In this document: piece by piece, positions 37,781 to 48,669 of the stretch
Numbering within the stretch: position 1 is the first letter of the stretch
Layout of the letters: each line of letters begins with the position of its first letter
Assembly: GCA_958298945.1 (NCBI GenBank)
Contig: OY282605.1
Span: 119,656,267-119,720,266, forward strand
Length of the DNA: 64,000 nt
Origin: Atherix ibis
Taxonomy: Eukaryota > Arthropoda > Insecta > Diptera > Athericidae
Direction: 5' to 3'
Notes under the pieces: generated by a model
The model's database searches: none
What the model was told of the DNA's origin: nothing
Seen by the model: only the letters and a program-made list of their open reading frames with translations
Made by a program: the position numbers and the translations under genes

Positions 37781-38110
37781 TTAATTTTTGCTAAAAATAA
37801 TCAATTTTCGGCTGATGTCGTATGGCGTGTGCCAGATATCTCGTCTCTCACAATTCACGCTTTTACTAATACTCACTGTCGCGATAAGTATTCCACCTTG
37901 CGGCTAGTGTACGGACTAAACTTTGCACTCTCGCCCCGTTTTTGCTCGTCGAACAGTGAGTTAGTAGGTGAGTGGGTGAACAAGTGAAGAAAGAAGTGAG
38001 TGAATATATGGTAAGTGAGTTAGCGAGTAAGGAGTATAGACTACACGAAGATTGATCATGAATTTTTCGCCAAACAGTCACCTGATACTGCTCATATGCC
38101 ACTGTTATTT
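37780..38110. other. GC-richer island with GTGAGT/GTAAGT-rich tail
   Basis: Balanced composition. A 77-codon plus-strand frame (37754-37987) starts in a poly-T stretch that mimics a signal peptide, then reads NNQFSADVVWRVPDISSLTI; I do not recognise it. From 37960 to 38030 the sequence is a degenerate repeat of (R)GTGAGTGA-like units containing several strong 5' splice-site matches (GGTGAGTGG, AGTGAGTGA, GGTAAGTGA). An exon with alternative donors is possible but unsupported. Confidence 0.3.
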
Positions 38111-38189
38111 ATGCTATTTTTATTATTTTCTATACGTACAAGTTTATTAATAAAAAGAGAACCTTTTTCTCTATACCATACACTTGTCA

Positions 38190-38207
38190 TGTTCGTATAT
38201 ACGAACA
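38190..38207. repeat. 18-bp perfect palindrome
   Basis: TGTTCGTATATACGAACA is its own reverse complement with no spacer. It may be a dimeric protein binding site or chance; about one palindrome of this length is not surprising in 64 kb of AT-rich DNA. Confidence 0.9.
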
Positions 38208-38868
38208 ACCAATTAATAATGTAAAGAAAACAAAATCAAGAAACGAGCATTTTGCACTTGAAAAATTCTAGTTCAGATTTTATGTTATTATTAGTACCCG
38301 TGGTATTCGTTATAAGTGCGTTCAGATTTTTAAGATAATAAATTCTCAATCATATTATAATTGCAAACATTTCGAAGAATTTTTTTTCTCGCCCAGTTTT
38401 TTTTTTATATTATGTAATATATTATTTTTTATTCAAAGAAAAAACAAAAAAAGGGTGTTTGCCATTTGAAAAATGAAAATTTCATTTGAATTTTATTCTT
38501 TTTAAATTTAATTATTTAACTATATTATATGTTGTTGTTTTTTTCTCTCTTCAAAATATTAAACTTTTTCAGTTCCTGTTAAATATATCCTTCCATTTTG
38601 TATTTCTGTTAATCATCAGATTTTATAGCCGGTATCTGTCAGTGTTACCAACATTTTCTCCTTATACTGGATACACTAACTTAGATTATGGAAAAAAACG
38701 GAAACGGGCGTCGATTTCAAATAGGGGCAATTTTATATTTGGCGCATACTTTTAAAATAATATTCAAAGTTATTTACATTAATTAAATTAGGTTAGAATA
38801 GTATATAAGCATTGAATTATAATATCATAATTGTTTGGGGGAAAAGAAATCCCCCCTGTAGTAATTTA

Positions 38869-39814
38869 CGAGGTCTGTTCAAAAAGTATCACGAATTTTG
38901 TGTTTTTTCAAAAATTATTTATTTATTCATGAATATCTATTTTGTCCCTTCAAAGTAATCCCCACCGGATATTATATACTTATGCCAACGTTTTTTCCAA
39001 TCCTCGAAGCACTTCAAAAAATCATTTTTTGTGATCTTGTTCAGTTCCTCCTTCGATGCCGTCTTTATCTCCTCAACCGTAGCGTAGCGTCGTCCTTCCA
39101 TTGGGCTCTTCAGTTTCGGGAACAAGAAAAAGTCACAGGGGGGCAGATCTAGGGAATACGGTGGCTGCGGTGTTATTAGTATGTTGTTTTTGGCCAAAAA
39201 TTCGGGCACAAGCAACGATGCGTGAGCAGGGGCGTTATCATGGTGCAAAAGCCAATTTTTGTTCTTCCACAAATCCGGGCGGTTGTGGCGGATCGCTACA
39301 CGCAACTTGCGCATAACTTGTAGGTAATATTCCTTATTGACCGTTCTACCCTGTGGCAAGAACTCATGATGCACCACGCCCCTGTAATCGGAGAAAACTG
39401 TAAGCAAAACCTTCACATTCGACCGAACTTGGTGCTTTTTTCGGTTTTGGCTCGTGCGGCAGCTTCCATTGGGATGATTGAGCTTTGGTTTCCACGTCAT
39501 AACTATACACCCATGATTAGTCACCAGTTATGACCCTCTGGAGCGAATTTGAGTCGTTGCGGACAGAGTCCAACAGCTCCTTAGCAATGTTAATGCGATG
39601 CTGTTTTTGGTCGAAATTGAGCAAAAATCAAAGACGAGCCAAAACACGGGCAAACAAAGCAGCTGTCAAAAATTAACTGAAGATTCAAAATGGCCGAACT
39701 TGTCGGCATAAGTAAGTGATATGAGTACCAACATAACGCCACAAAAAAATCGAAAATCGAATATACGTAACCCACGGAAATTCAAAATTCGCGAAACTCT
39801 TTGAACAGACCTCG
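38869..39814 (-). mobile_element. mariner copy C, both ends present, internally deleted
   Basis: TA plus CGAGGTCTGTTCAAAAAGTATC at the left and CTTTGAACAGACCTCG plus TA at the right give terminal inverted repeats and the TA target duplication expected of mariner. The length is 946 bp against about 1.25-1.3 kb for an intact mariner. The deletion removes the N-terminal, DNA-binding half of the transposase: the 5' leader joins coding DNA near LLFDQKQHRINIAKELL (about 39632). Same family as copies A and B. Confidence 0.95.
38937..39632 (-). pseudogene. mariner transposase pseudogene (copy C)
   Basis: Minus strand. After the deletion joint the frame reads RVITGD then a TAA stop (39519-39517) where the family has TGDESW, so the first catalytic Asp is kept but followed by a stop. 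A 2-bp deletion relative to copy A near 39431-39435 (KARQVRSN region) shifts the frame. Downstream the reading is clean: VKVLLTVFSDYRG, HHDNAPAHASLL (second Asp) and PPYSLDLPPCDFFLF (third Asp, 34 residues apart), ending DYFEGTK at 38937. PYSLDLPP carries two changes from the usual PYSPDLAP. Inactive. Confidence 0.92.
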
Positions 39815-39816
39815 TA

Positions 39817-40711
39817 TATCTCGTAAAGTATTGATTGAACAAATTCAGACTTGCGCTCGTTAGAAAAGCGACATTCCGTATTAAGAAAAATTCTTTTACA
39901 GTTTTTTTGATTGTCAATTCAGAATTTCATCTTCTTATATAAATGTAGTGTATAAATAGAATAATTTATTTAGTTTATAATTTGTTAAAAGTCCTTTACC
40001 TTTCCGTTAAAGTGGTCTTCACCCTTCCGTCGTTTAATTTGAATCGATATTACTGAATAAAATTTAGTTCATTCTAACGATCTATTACGTACTTGCTAAT
40101 AAAGTCGATTTGATTTAGTATAAATCCATAATTGCCAAATAATACTGTTTCACTAGAAAGTAATCATTACCTCGTTCTCTATATCGAAAATAATCAATTC
40201 ATATTCTTTTCAAATTATTCCAATTTTGCTAATGCGTATACTTAATCCGGTCTCTCTCCCAACTTTACGATTATTAATAGTTAACAGTGTAATATGTGCA
40301 TGAACACTACGCGTACTTTGCACGCACATGGAATTTTGAAGGTTCACGCCAAACAAAATTCGCACATTGCACAAGCAGTCTAATCATAGTGTAATCGCTT
40401 AAATGAACATCTGTAAGAACAATGTATGCGCAATTTAGAACGATTTTTTTCTCTACACTACACAACACTTGTTTTTGCTAATTTTTTAAAAAGATTAATC
40501 AAGTAATCTCACTTTGCATATATCAAAATAGCTTTGAATTATAAATATTAAAATATTAAAGTAAGAAATTTAATAAAATTTATCACAAATCAAATAAATA
40601 CGAATTAATGAATATTCGGGCACATATAGTAAATATGTGAACTGTCAAATGTCAAAATAATGGGTGCGTAAATAACGAGTTCGTGAGGAGCAAGTATGAT
40701 TAAAGCATATA
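39817..40711. other. non-coding spacer between two mariners
   Basis: AT-rich, with a more balanced stretch at 40270-40420. No gene recognised. Confidence 0.55.
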
Positions 40712-40713
40712 TA

Positions 40714-41993
40714 ACAGTTCGGCTGAAAAGTTTAGAACGAAACACAGTAGAAATATTTTTTTTTGCAAAATTCATTTTTATTATTCAACATAGATGCCTT
40801 CGAGGGCGATACAGCGATTATAGCGATCTTCCAACTTTTCGATACCATTTTTATAGTACTCTTTCGGTTTTGCCTCAAAATAGGCCTCAGTTTCATCATC
40901 GGTCTTAAATTTCTTGCCAGCGAGCATTCTCTTGAGGTCTGCAAACAGGAAAAAGTCGCTGGGGGCCAGATCTGGAGAATACGGTGGATGGGGAAGCAAT
41001 TCGTAGCCCAATTCATTGAGTTTGACCATCGTTTTCATCGACTTGTGACACGGTGCATTGTCTTGGTGAAACAACACTTTTTCTTCTTCAAATGAGGCCG
41101 TTTCTTAGCGATTTCTTTCTTCAAACGATCCAATAACGCTATATAATAGTCGCTGTTGATCGTCTGTCCCTTCTGGAGATAGTCAATGAATATTATACCA
41201 TGCGCATCCCAAAATACAGACGCCATCACCTTGCCAGCCGACTGTTGCGTCTTTCCACGCTTTGGATTCGGTTCGTCGCTCGCTCTCCACTCTGCCGACT
41301 GCTGATTGGACTCTGGAGTGTGGTGACGGAGCCATGTTTCATCCATTGTCACATATCAACGCAAAAATTCGGGTTTATTGCGCTTGAACAGCTCCAAACA
41401 CTGCTCAGAATCATCAACACGTTGTTGGTTTTGGTCCACAGTGAGCCCACGCGGCAACCACTTTGCTCACAGCTTTCGCATGCCCAAATATTCATGCACG
41501 ATATGTCCAACACGCTCTTTCGATATCTTCAGAGTCTCAGCTATCTCGCTCAACTTCACTTTACGGTCATTTAAAATTATTTTGTGGATTTTTTTGATGT
41601 TTTCTGCCGTAACCACCTCTTTTGGACGTCCACTGTGTTCTGCATCAACTGTGCTCGTACGACCAGTTCAAAATTGACGAAACCAATATTCCACAGTTGA
41701 AATAGCTGGAGCAGAGTCCAGGTAACGTTTGTCAAACCATGCTTTGGTTTCTACTGTATTTTTTTTCATCAAAAAGCAATGCTTTATCAATACACGAAAT
41801 TCGTCTTTATCCATTTTTTTTTCAATAACAAAAGTTGCTCCACTCAAAATGCTATATCTCACGAACCAATCGAGCGATTGCTGTCAAATTTTGACAGGAA
41901 TTATTTGAAGCATGGGGCTTTGTGATAATTAAGTAGATTTTTGCAAGAGGCGCCATCTAGACGTCATGGTTTTCAACTTTTCAGCCAACCTGT
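40714..41993 (-). mobile_element. full-length Himar1-like (irritans) mariner
   Basis: Both ends carry the irritans-type terminal repeat: ACAGTTCGGCTGAAAAGTTT at the left, and the reverse complement ACAGGTTGGCTGAAAAGTTG at the right, each flanked by TA (40712-40713 and 41994-41995). The 1280-bp length is typical of the subfamily. The encoded protein is recognisably close to Himar1 of horn fly (Haematobia irritans) along its whole length. The element is complete in structure but its transposase is broken. Confidence 0.96.
40781..41814 (-). pseudogene. Himar1-like mariner transposase pseudogene
   Basis: Minus strand, from the ATG at 41814 (MDKDEFRVLIKHCF) to the terminal ALEGIYVE at 40781; about 345 codons, the usual length. 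Both N-terminal helix-turn-helix segments are readable. The catalytic motifs are VTMDETW (first Asp), FHQDNAPCHKS (second) and YSPDLAPSDFFLF (third), D34D spacing. Four lesions are visible: TGA stops at 41670-41668, 41469-41467 and 41358-41356, and a 1-nt deletion in the Lys-rich A run near 41078-41085. Everything else aligns with the family in one frame, so decay is light and the insertion fairly recent. Confidence 0.96.
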
Positions 41994-42319
41994 TAGGTTC
42001 ATTAAATTTCCCCCTTCTTTATTCTTGCCATGAGGTAAATTTGTTCGCGTCCACGCGCAAATATCGTGTACTTGCACGATCAGTTTATTATACCAGCAAT
42101 CTGTTTGTAGAATTAAACGATTTGACAGCGAACTATTGACAATAAATCATGTATTAGACGCACAGTGTACTCATCATAAGCAAGCTAGAGATTTTGGGTT
42201 TCCTCATGCACTCAAAGAAATTAATTTAACGACATTCATTAACATCTGCGACATGCTCATAAAACGTTAGGAAAACGAATCTTCTTTAAAGCAATTAAAT
42301 ACTGGTAATGTGGTGAAAT

Positions 42320-42696
42320 TTTAAAGATTTTTGAGATTCTACCAAGAAACCAAACAATTAATTTGGAAGTGTACTGTCGGCAATTGCACACTTTGAACGA
42401 ATCCATCACCCAGAAACTTCCGGAGCTCGTTAATCGTAAACGACAACGCAAGATCATACACACGTTCGATTACTGTTCAAAAAATATAAGACCTTGGATG
42501 GGTCCTATATTTTCAAAGCTCCTTACGTGATATAGCTCTTCAAAGCTCCTTACGTGATATGGCGTTCAATTCAGAAAAGGCTGTAAATGAGTACCTTATT
42601 CAATTTTACACCAATAAAGATAGGTCCTTCTATGAACGAGGAATTATGAAGCTCGCTAAAAGATGGCAAAAGGTTATTCAATATAACATTGATTGA
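42320..42696 (+). pseudogene. cecropia-type mariner transposase relic
   Basis: Plus strand. 42327-42470 reads EILPRNQTINLEVYCRQLHTLN and LPELVNRKRQ. After a gap 42535-42696 reads AFNSEKAVNEYLIQFYTNKD, then RSFYERGIMKLAKRWQKVIQ. Both blocks match the C-terminal half of cecropia-subfamily mariners (the Hsmar1/SETMAR group). The segment between them, carrying the second and third catalytic Asp, is deleted and replaced partly by a 27-bp tandem duplication. No terminal repeats found. This is the third mariner lineage within 4 kb. Confidence 0.8.
42512..42560. repeat. 27-bp tandem duplication in the mariner relic
   Basis: TTCAAAGCTCCTTACGTGATAT occurs at 42512-42533 and again at 42539-42560 with no mismatch, separated by AGCTC. 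Confidence 0.95.
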
Positions 42697-42699
42697 TCT

Positions 42700-44210
42700 T
42701 TGTTTTTTATATAAATAAATACAATTCATGAAGCATAGACAAATTGTCTTTTCCGAAAATCCAATATTTTAATTTAACTATAACTTGGCTCTGGGCAATT
42801 CCCAGCACTGTTACTGCAATTTCACTTTTCCCCCAACCATATATTATATGAGAAAATATAGTTTAAACATAAAAATATACGATTCGATAAATATTTTCAT
42901 TTTAAATGAATGAACACGAACATATTTCTTGCAAACTTAACGTACGCCGGCCCTGAATAAACACAAAAATATTTTGTCAATAAACACGAAATTATTGTCA
43001 AAATACAATTGTTTAAAATTGATTCAATAATAATTATTTCATTTTTAAAGACCTTTATCGATTAAATAAAAAATTAAAAAGTGTTAAAAACTAAATTTTT
43101 CCTAATTACCGAAAGAAAGTAATTCCCGGTTTGCTCAATCTTTAACAAAATACTTCATAATCGGACATACAAAAAAAATCCTATTTAGTATCTTGAATAA
43201 TAAAACCATTTATGTAAATGGATAAAATATATTTTTACTCGTTCATAATTTATTCGAACTTCAATAAAAAAAATAGTTGTTTACATTTATTCAATCACAA
43301 ATAAGAATATTTGCGCTTTATCTTCTCCAGATTTTTTATTGACAGTTGGCCACTTTTACTATTTATTATACCACCTACACTATCCTAAGTTTAGACCATT
43401 TTCGAAGGGTTCAGTTTAATTAAAACTATTTTCTTTTTAATTCTCCTAATTATTATTGCTTTTTAATTATATTTTCCATATTCATTTTGAATCCTGTGCC
43501 ATCAATTTAATTGTGAATCGATGAAAAAACGTTTGTTCTCAATTTAAAAAAAAAATGTCTTCCTCTTCTTCTTTTCTCTTGTTTCTCTTTGATGACAATA
43601 ACAACAACATCAAATGTCATATTTCTTAATGCTCTTTCGTAATTAATAGAATACTGTTAATACTGTTTCCTAATTTTAAAGGTTTTTTAATTAATTTTAT
43701 TCAATTTCTACTTTTTTTTATTTGTTTAAAATTAAATCGATAAAAATAAAAAAAAATAAAAAATATTTTAGAAAAAAATATTTCGAAATAATTTATTTTT
43801 TATTCGAAATTTTTAAAAGCTTTACTTTTCTTTTATTTTTACAATATTATTTTCATTTTATATTCGAATAAAATTGAATGGAAAGAATAAAAATTTCTGC
43901 TTATTTGTTACAGTACCAATAGGGGGAGGAGGGTGTATTTACTCGTATTAAAAAGAGAAATTTATTCAAGGACAAACCATCATTATATAAACAGATTTGG
44001 TCCTTTTAATTTCTCGAAATATTTTCATACCCCTCACCCTCCAATCCCCCCCTCCACCAAAATACTTTTTTCATGTATCCAACAAAAAAAATCACCTTTT
44101 TTTATTAAATAACATATTTCTCAGTACCGATTTCGTTATGAATAAATTTTTTTACTTCTTTATTATTTAATAGAAGATATTTCGTATTTTTTTTTCCCTT
44201 ATGACGATAG
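42700..44210. other. AT-rich non-coding (probable intron)
   Basis: AT-rich. Contains the GTACGCCGGCCCTGAA element (42942-42957) also seen near 27836. Pyrimidine-rich patch at 44030-44060. No gene seen. Confidence 0.55.
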
Positions 44211-44212
44211 TG

Positions 44213-44220
44213 TGACGTCA
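44213..44220. promoter_or_regulatory. CRE-like palindrome TGACGTCA
   Basis: A perfect cAMP-response-element consensus lies within GTGTGACGTCATCA. CREB/ATF-family bZIP proteins bind this octamer. Functional status is unknown; one chance occurrence in 64 kb is plausible. Confidence 0.25.
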
Positions 44221-45985
44221 TCAAATATTGGTGCAATTTTTTTTAAGGGGGAACTTTTCAAATGATAACAATTTGCGTTCGTTACTTATAATTTTATTAT
44301 CATTTTTCACTTCTATGTTTTTATGTGTACAATTTTGTTTTTATTCTAATGGTTTTTATTATCATCAATCGATATTGTAATTTGTTTATTTTCTTAAAAT
44401 GTTTATTATTATTATTATTGGTATTATTATTTATCAAGAATCCAAAAATTAATAAAATCACATTTCTGTGAATTGTTTTTCAAAAAATCTAACAGGAATA
44501 AACACGTTTAACCTTGAAATGAATTTTATGTCCCATCATTGAATTACAATGTCCAAACAGTACAAGTATGGATATTAAAGAAAGAAAAAACTTTATGCAA
44601 AAGCTTTTCAAGATAACAAAAAAAAAAGAGAAAAAAAAACCAAATAAAATATTTCAAAATAATATAAATTTTCTGTAGAGAATTTCTGCCATAAAAATCA
44701 CCAAAACTTTTATAAAAAAGGAAACTGTTACTTGAAAAACTGTTACTTGTCATTTTTTTTAGTAATCAATTTTATTTGGAAATATTTTTCCATCTCTCAT
44801 AACCTAATTTTTATAAAAAAAATTAGATTATGTCTCATAACCTAACTTTTGGCAGCACCATAACCCAACTGTTTATCAATATAGTAAAAAAAGAAAACCT
44901 CAACATTATAGTGGATACGTACAAGGACGTTCACCAAAAAAAAAATCTAATTTATAATCGCTTAAATGGTAACATTAAACGGCTAACGAATGAAAAAATT
45001 TGAACGAATTTCATTGAAGAAAATTTCCTCTTAGCGTGCAAAATTCAATGAAAATGGCAAATGTTTAGAGACAAAAAAAAAATGCGCACGAAAATCAAAA
45101 TACAAAAAAAAAGGTTAAGAAAAAAAAAACCAATAGAAACGTTACAACAACAAAAACAAAAAATTATTGGAAAATACATTTTCACCAATAGTAATGAATG
45201 CGAAGGACGCCCGCATAGACTTTAACAAATCGAAAGTCTGTGCTTTTTTTTCGCAGTTAAATTTTCAATGCAAAATTACATAACAACTACACGAATTTAA
45301 TAATGCCCATTAAAAGAATTTGAGACTGACATTGATCCAGTTTTACTACTAGCCTAACTACACTATAATTTCGCTATAATTTTTTAGTTTTACTATCAAC
45401 TTTTAGGAATGATTCTTCGCCCGCTTTAATGAGTACGGTTCACTTGCCGGAATTCTTATTTCTTTTTTGCTGACAACATTTTTTTCTTCTTCTTCTTCTT
45501 CTTAATAAGCACCGCATTTTCAGTAAGTGTCCTCATTTTGAAATATTTTAACAGCAACAAAATAGTAAAAAATTATAAGCTTTTAGAGATAATTAGAAAA
45601 GAATTCATTAAAATAAGTTCAACCAAATTGAGCGGCAAGAATTTTGAAAAAGTTTCCAATTAAAATGCCAAATTAGTCGTGTAGATATGCTGGATGACAT
45701 TTGTACGCATTCCATAAACGGTCATTTGGGAAATGTTTGTAAGAGTAAATCTAATATCGTAATTACTTGTAAAATGATAGTAAAAAATAAAAAGTTTAGA
45801 AAGAAAAAAAAATCTCAACGAAATAAAGAAATAAGCGCAGAATGCATGCATGCAATCTGATTAACTTTGGAGTCTGCCATTTTCGTTATGTACAGATAAA
45901 AAAAAAAAAACAAAATTAGTAGAATAGAAAAAAAGGAAAAAAAGAGAATTGATAAAATTTCGCGAAATAACGAGTCGATTATCAG
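44221..45985. other. AT-rich non-coding (probable intron)
   Basis: AT-rich. An imperfect hairpin of CATAACCTAATTTT with AAATTAGATTATG lies at 44799-44836, and a short TTC run at 45485-45503. No gene seen. Confidence 0.55.
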
Positions 45986-45987
45986 AA

Positions 45988-46075
45988 AGTCGCCATTTTA
46001 TGCGTTGCGCCATTTTGTTTGTGTCGCCATTTTTTATTTGTCACAATTTTTGCTCTGTTGCCATTTTTTTGATAA
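45988..46075. repeat. cluster of four GCCATTTT motifs
   Basis: CGCCATTTTATG, GCGCCATTTTGTT, TCGCCATTTTTTA and TTGCCATTTTTTT occur within 90 bp. The same octamer is the core of the arrays further downstream. Confidence 0.8.
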
Positions 46076-46329
46076 TATGTAATCGAAGGTCATTTTCTTT
46101 ATAATTTTTTTTTTGTTGATACATTTTTTTATTAATTTTAAAAATCAAATCAAAAAATTTCACATAATATCGATTTTAATAAAACAATCGTTAATTCATA
46201 GATCTTAGGCATAAAATGGCTTTTATTATTTTTATTTTTAAAAAAAAATGAATATTCTTTATTTTCTCTAAATGCGATTATGTGTAAATTGTTGGAATAT
46301 TTTTCCTTTGTTTTTTTTATAGCAAATGT

Positions 46330-46960
46330 TCGAGGACAAATAATGATGCTTAGTTAGTTTCTGGCTTGTCTGTCTGTTTGTTTGTGCTGTTGTCACTGGA
46401 AACTTCCCATCGGATAAATCCATTAATAGGCCTGGCCCTGTGCTGAACAATACATACGTAACACAAATGTACATACTTATAATATCTAACAAGTGGACAG
46501 CGGATGGATGAATAGATGGATGGGCCGCCAGTGGGCATTCCTTTCGACTTGTGTGGGAACGGACATTTTTTTTCACAGTCACAGTAAATTAACAGTTGTG
46601 GGCCCCAACAAGTGTTAGATGACGCACAAATACTATTAAAGAGCATGGCCACTGTTATTCCTACATACCATCTACCATAAATGACTACGGCCTAATAGCA
46701 ATAACAAAAATCGAACATATTCGAAAAATACGCACTCCCATCACTCGTAATACTTGACAGACCTCCGTGCATAGATGAATCTCTAAGTATAGGTTCGTGA
46801 ATTGCCGTGTATGCGTTTAGCTAGTATGGCTAGCATAAAAGCATAAAATAGCATCGAATGTAACACACTGACCTAGATTCGAACGATGTAACAAGGCAGT
46901 GAGGTGAGGGTTTGCCTCTTTGCACCGTTCGCCGTCCCTCACCATAATTTTCACTGATCA
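46330..46960. other. GC-richer intronic island
   Basis: Balanced sequence with few homopolymers. Overlapping minus-strand frames (46582-46268 and 46652-46350) carry no recognised domain. A GATTCGAAC string near 46875 resembles a tRNA B box, but no cloverleaf forms. Candidate regulatory DNA or unidentified old element. Confidence 0.35.
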
Positions 46961-47454
46961 AAAATAAAGTCACCAGCATAATTTGACTGCTTCAAATGCC
47001 CTTGTTTTTTTTTTATATTTTCTCCTCATCTAATATATGCGAATGCGGTTCTCGAAATTTTCTGCCTAATTTTTTTTTCTCAAACTGTTCCCAATATTCT
47101 TAAATACGCACATAGAACTATAAGTGTTAAAAATAACACAATGTTAACAGTTTCATTTGCTTATTTTTCACATGTTTCTATTTATTTTCATGCTTCTTTG
47201 TGTTATCATAAAAGCTAATAGAAAATTCTTTTTGCAAAGGTAACAAATCCTAAAAAAAATCGGTAAAAGTGTCGTTAAAAAAAATTTATTTAAAAAAATC
47301 TACGACTTCCGGTTTTATTTTATTTTTTTTTTCAAAATAGTTTTTTTATTATTTTTTTTTTATAAAAACTTGAATTAATAAATATTTTCTTAATAAAAAT
47401 TAACACAAATCAGAGTTGTTTTCTGCTTAGAGGTCATCAATTTTTAATTTTTTA

Positions 47455-48665
47455 AATTCAACTCCACGTGATTAGAGATCAGCCTTTTTTTTAAAGTCAA
47501 ATTTATGTGCTTTAAAATCGGCCATCTTGATTTTTGCTTTAAAAGTCAAGTCCATGTGCTTTATGGTTCGCTATTTTTTTTTTAAAACAATTCCATGTGC
47601 TCAGAGGTTGGCCATTTTATATTTTATTTAAAAAAGCCAACTCCGTGTGCTTATAGAGATTTTTTATATTTTTTAGGCAATTCAATATGTTTTCTGGTCG
47701 ACCATTTTGATTTTTGTTTAAAAATCCAATTCCATACGTTTTATGGTCGCAAATGTTTTTTTAAAGTCAATTCCATATGCTTAGACGTTGGCCATTTTTA
47801 GTTTTATTTAAAAAAAAAATCAATTCCGTATGCTTAGAGATCAGCCATTTTATAATCTTTATGGTCGGCCATTTTTTTTAAAAATTCCAATCAATATGCT
47901 TCGCTAGAGGTAAATAATTTTTAATTTTTGAAAGTTGTTCAATAAAAGAAAAAGGTTTATTTCAAAATGAAGTTCACGTGCTTTAGAGATCAGTCTTTTT
48001 TTTTGAAAAATTCAATTCCATGTGCTTTATGGTTGGCCATTTTGATTTTTACTTAAAAAGTCAAAACCGTGTGTTTAGCGGTCGGCGATTTTTTTAAAAT
48101 TCAATTCCATGTGCTCAGAGATTGGCCATTTTATATTTCATTTAAAAAAGCCAACTCTGTATTCTTATAGAGATTTTTTATATTTTTTAGGCAATTCCAT
48201 ATGCTTTCTGGTCGACCATTTTGATTTTTGCTTAAAAAATCAATACCATACGTTTTATGGTTGCAAATTTTTTTGATAGTCAATTCCATATGCTGAAACG
48301 TTGGCCATTTTTTGTTTTATTTAAAAAAAAAATAAATTCCGTATGCTTAGATATAGAGATCAGCCATTTTATAAGCTTTATGTTCGGCCATTTTTTTTTA
48401 AAATTCAAATCAATGTGCTTAGAGGTAAATAATTTTTAATTTTTGAAAGTTGTTCAATAAAAAAAATTGGTTTATTTCAAAATGAAGTTCACGTGCTTTA
48501 GAGATCAGTCTTTTTTTTTTGTTGAAAAATTCAATTCCATGGTTGGCAATTTTGATTTTTACTTAAAAAGTCAAAACCATGTGTTTAGCGGTCGGCGATT
48601 TTTTTTTAAATTCAATTCCATGTGCTCAGAGATTGGCCATTTTCAGTTTTGTTTTTCTTTTTGTT
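47455..48665. repeat. higher-order tandem repeat, about 60-bp units in about 510-bp blocks
   Basis: The basic unit is about 60 bp: TCAATTCCATGTGCTTAGAG, then (A/G)T(C/T)GGCCATTTT and a T/A-rich tail. Units are organised in blocks: the series starting TTCCATGTGCTCAGAG at 47591 returns at 48105 and again at 48615 (periods 514 and 510), including block-specific variants such as CTTATAGAGATTTTTTATATTTTTTAGG and GAAAGTTGTTCAATAAA. About 2.4 blocks. Open frames through it are repeat translation. Confidence 0.92.
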
Positions 48666-48669
48666 GACA

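Noticed and set aside
37754..37987. Frame resembling a secreted peptide (MIFFLFLLLLIFA...)
   Set aside because: The apparent signal peptide is translation of a poly-T tract; no known family or cleavage-site context supports it.
27836..42957. GTACGCCGGC(A/C)CTGAA shared by 27836 and 42942 as a transposon end
   Set aside because: Only about 16 bp is shared and the flanks do not align by eye; no inverted partner or target duplication found.
46865..46930. tRNA-like B box (GTTCGAATC on the minus strand)
   Set aside because: No T-stem, anticodon stem or acceptor stem pairs around it, and no convincing A box.
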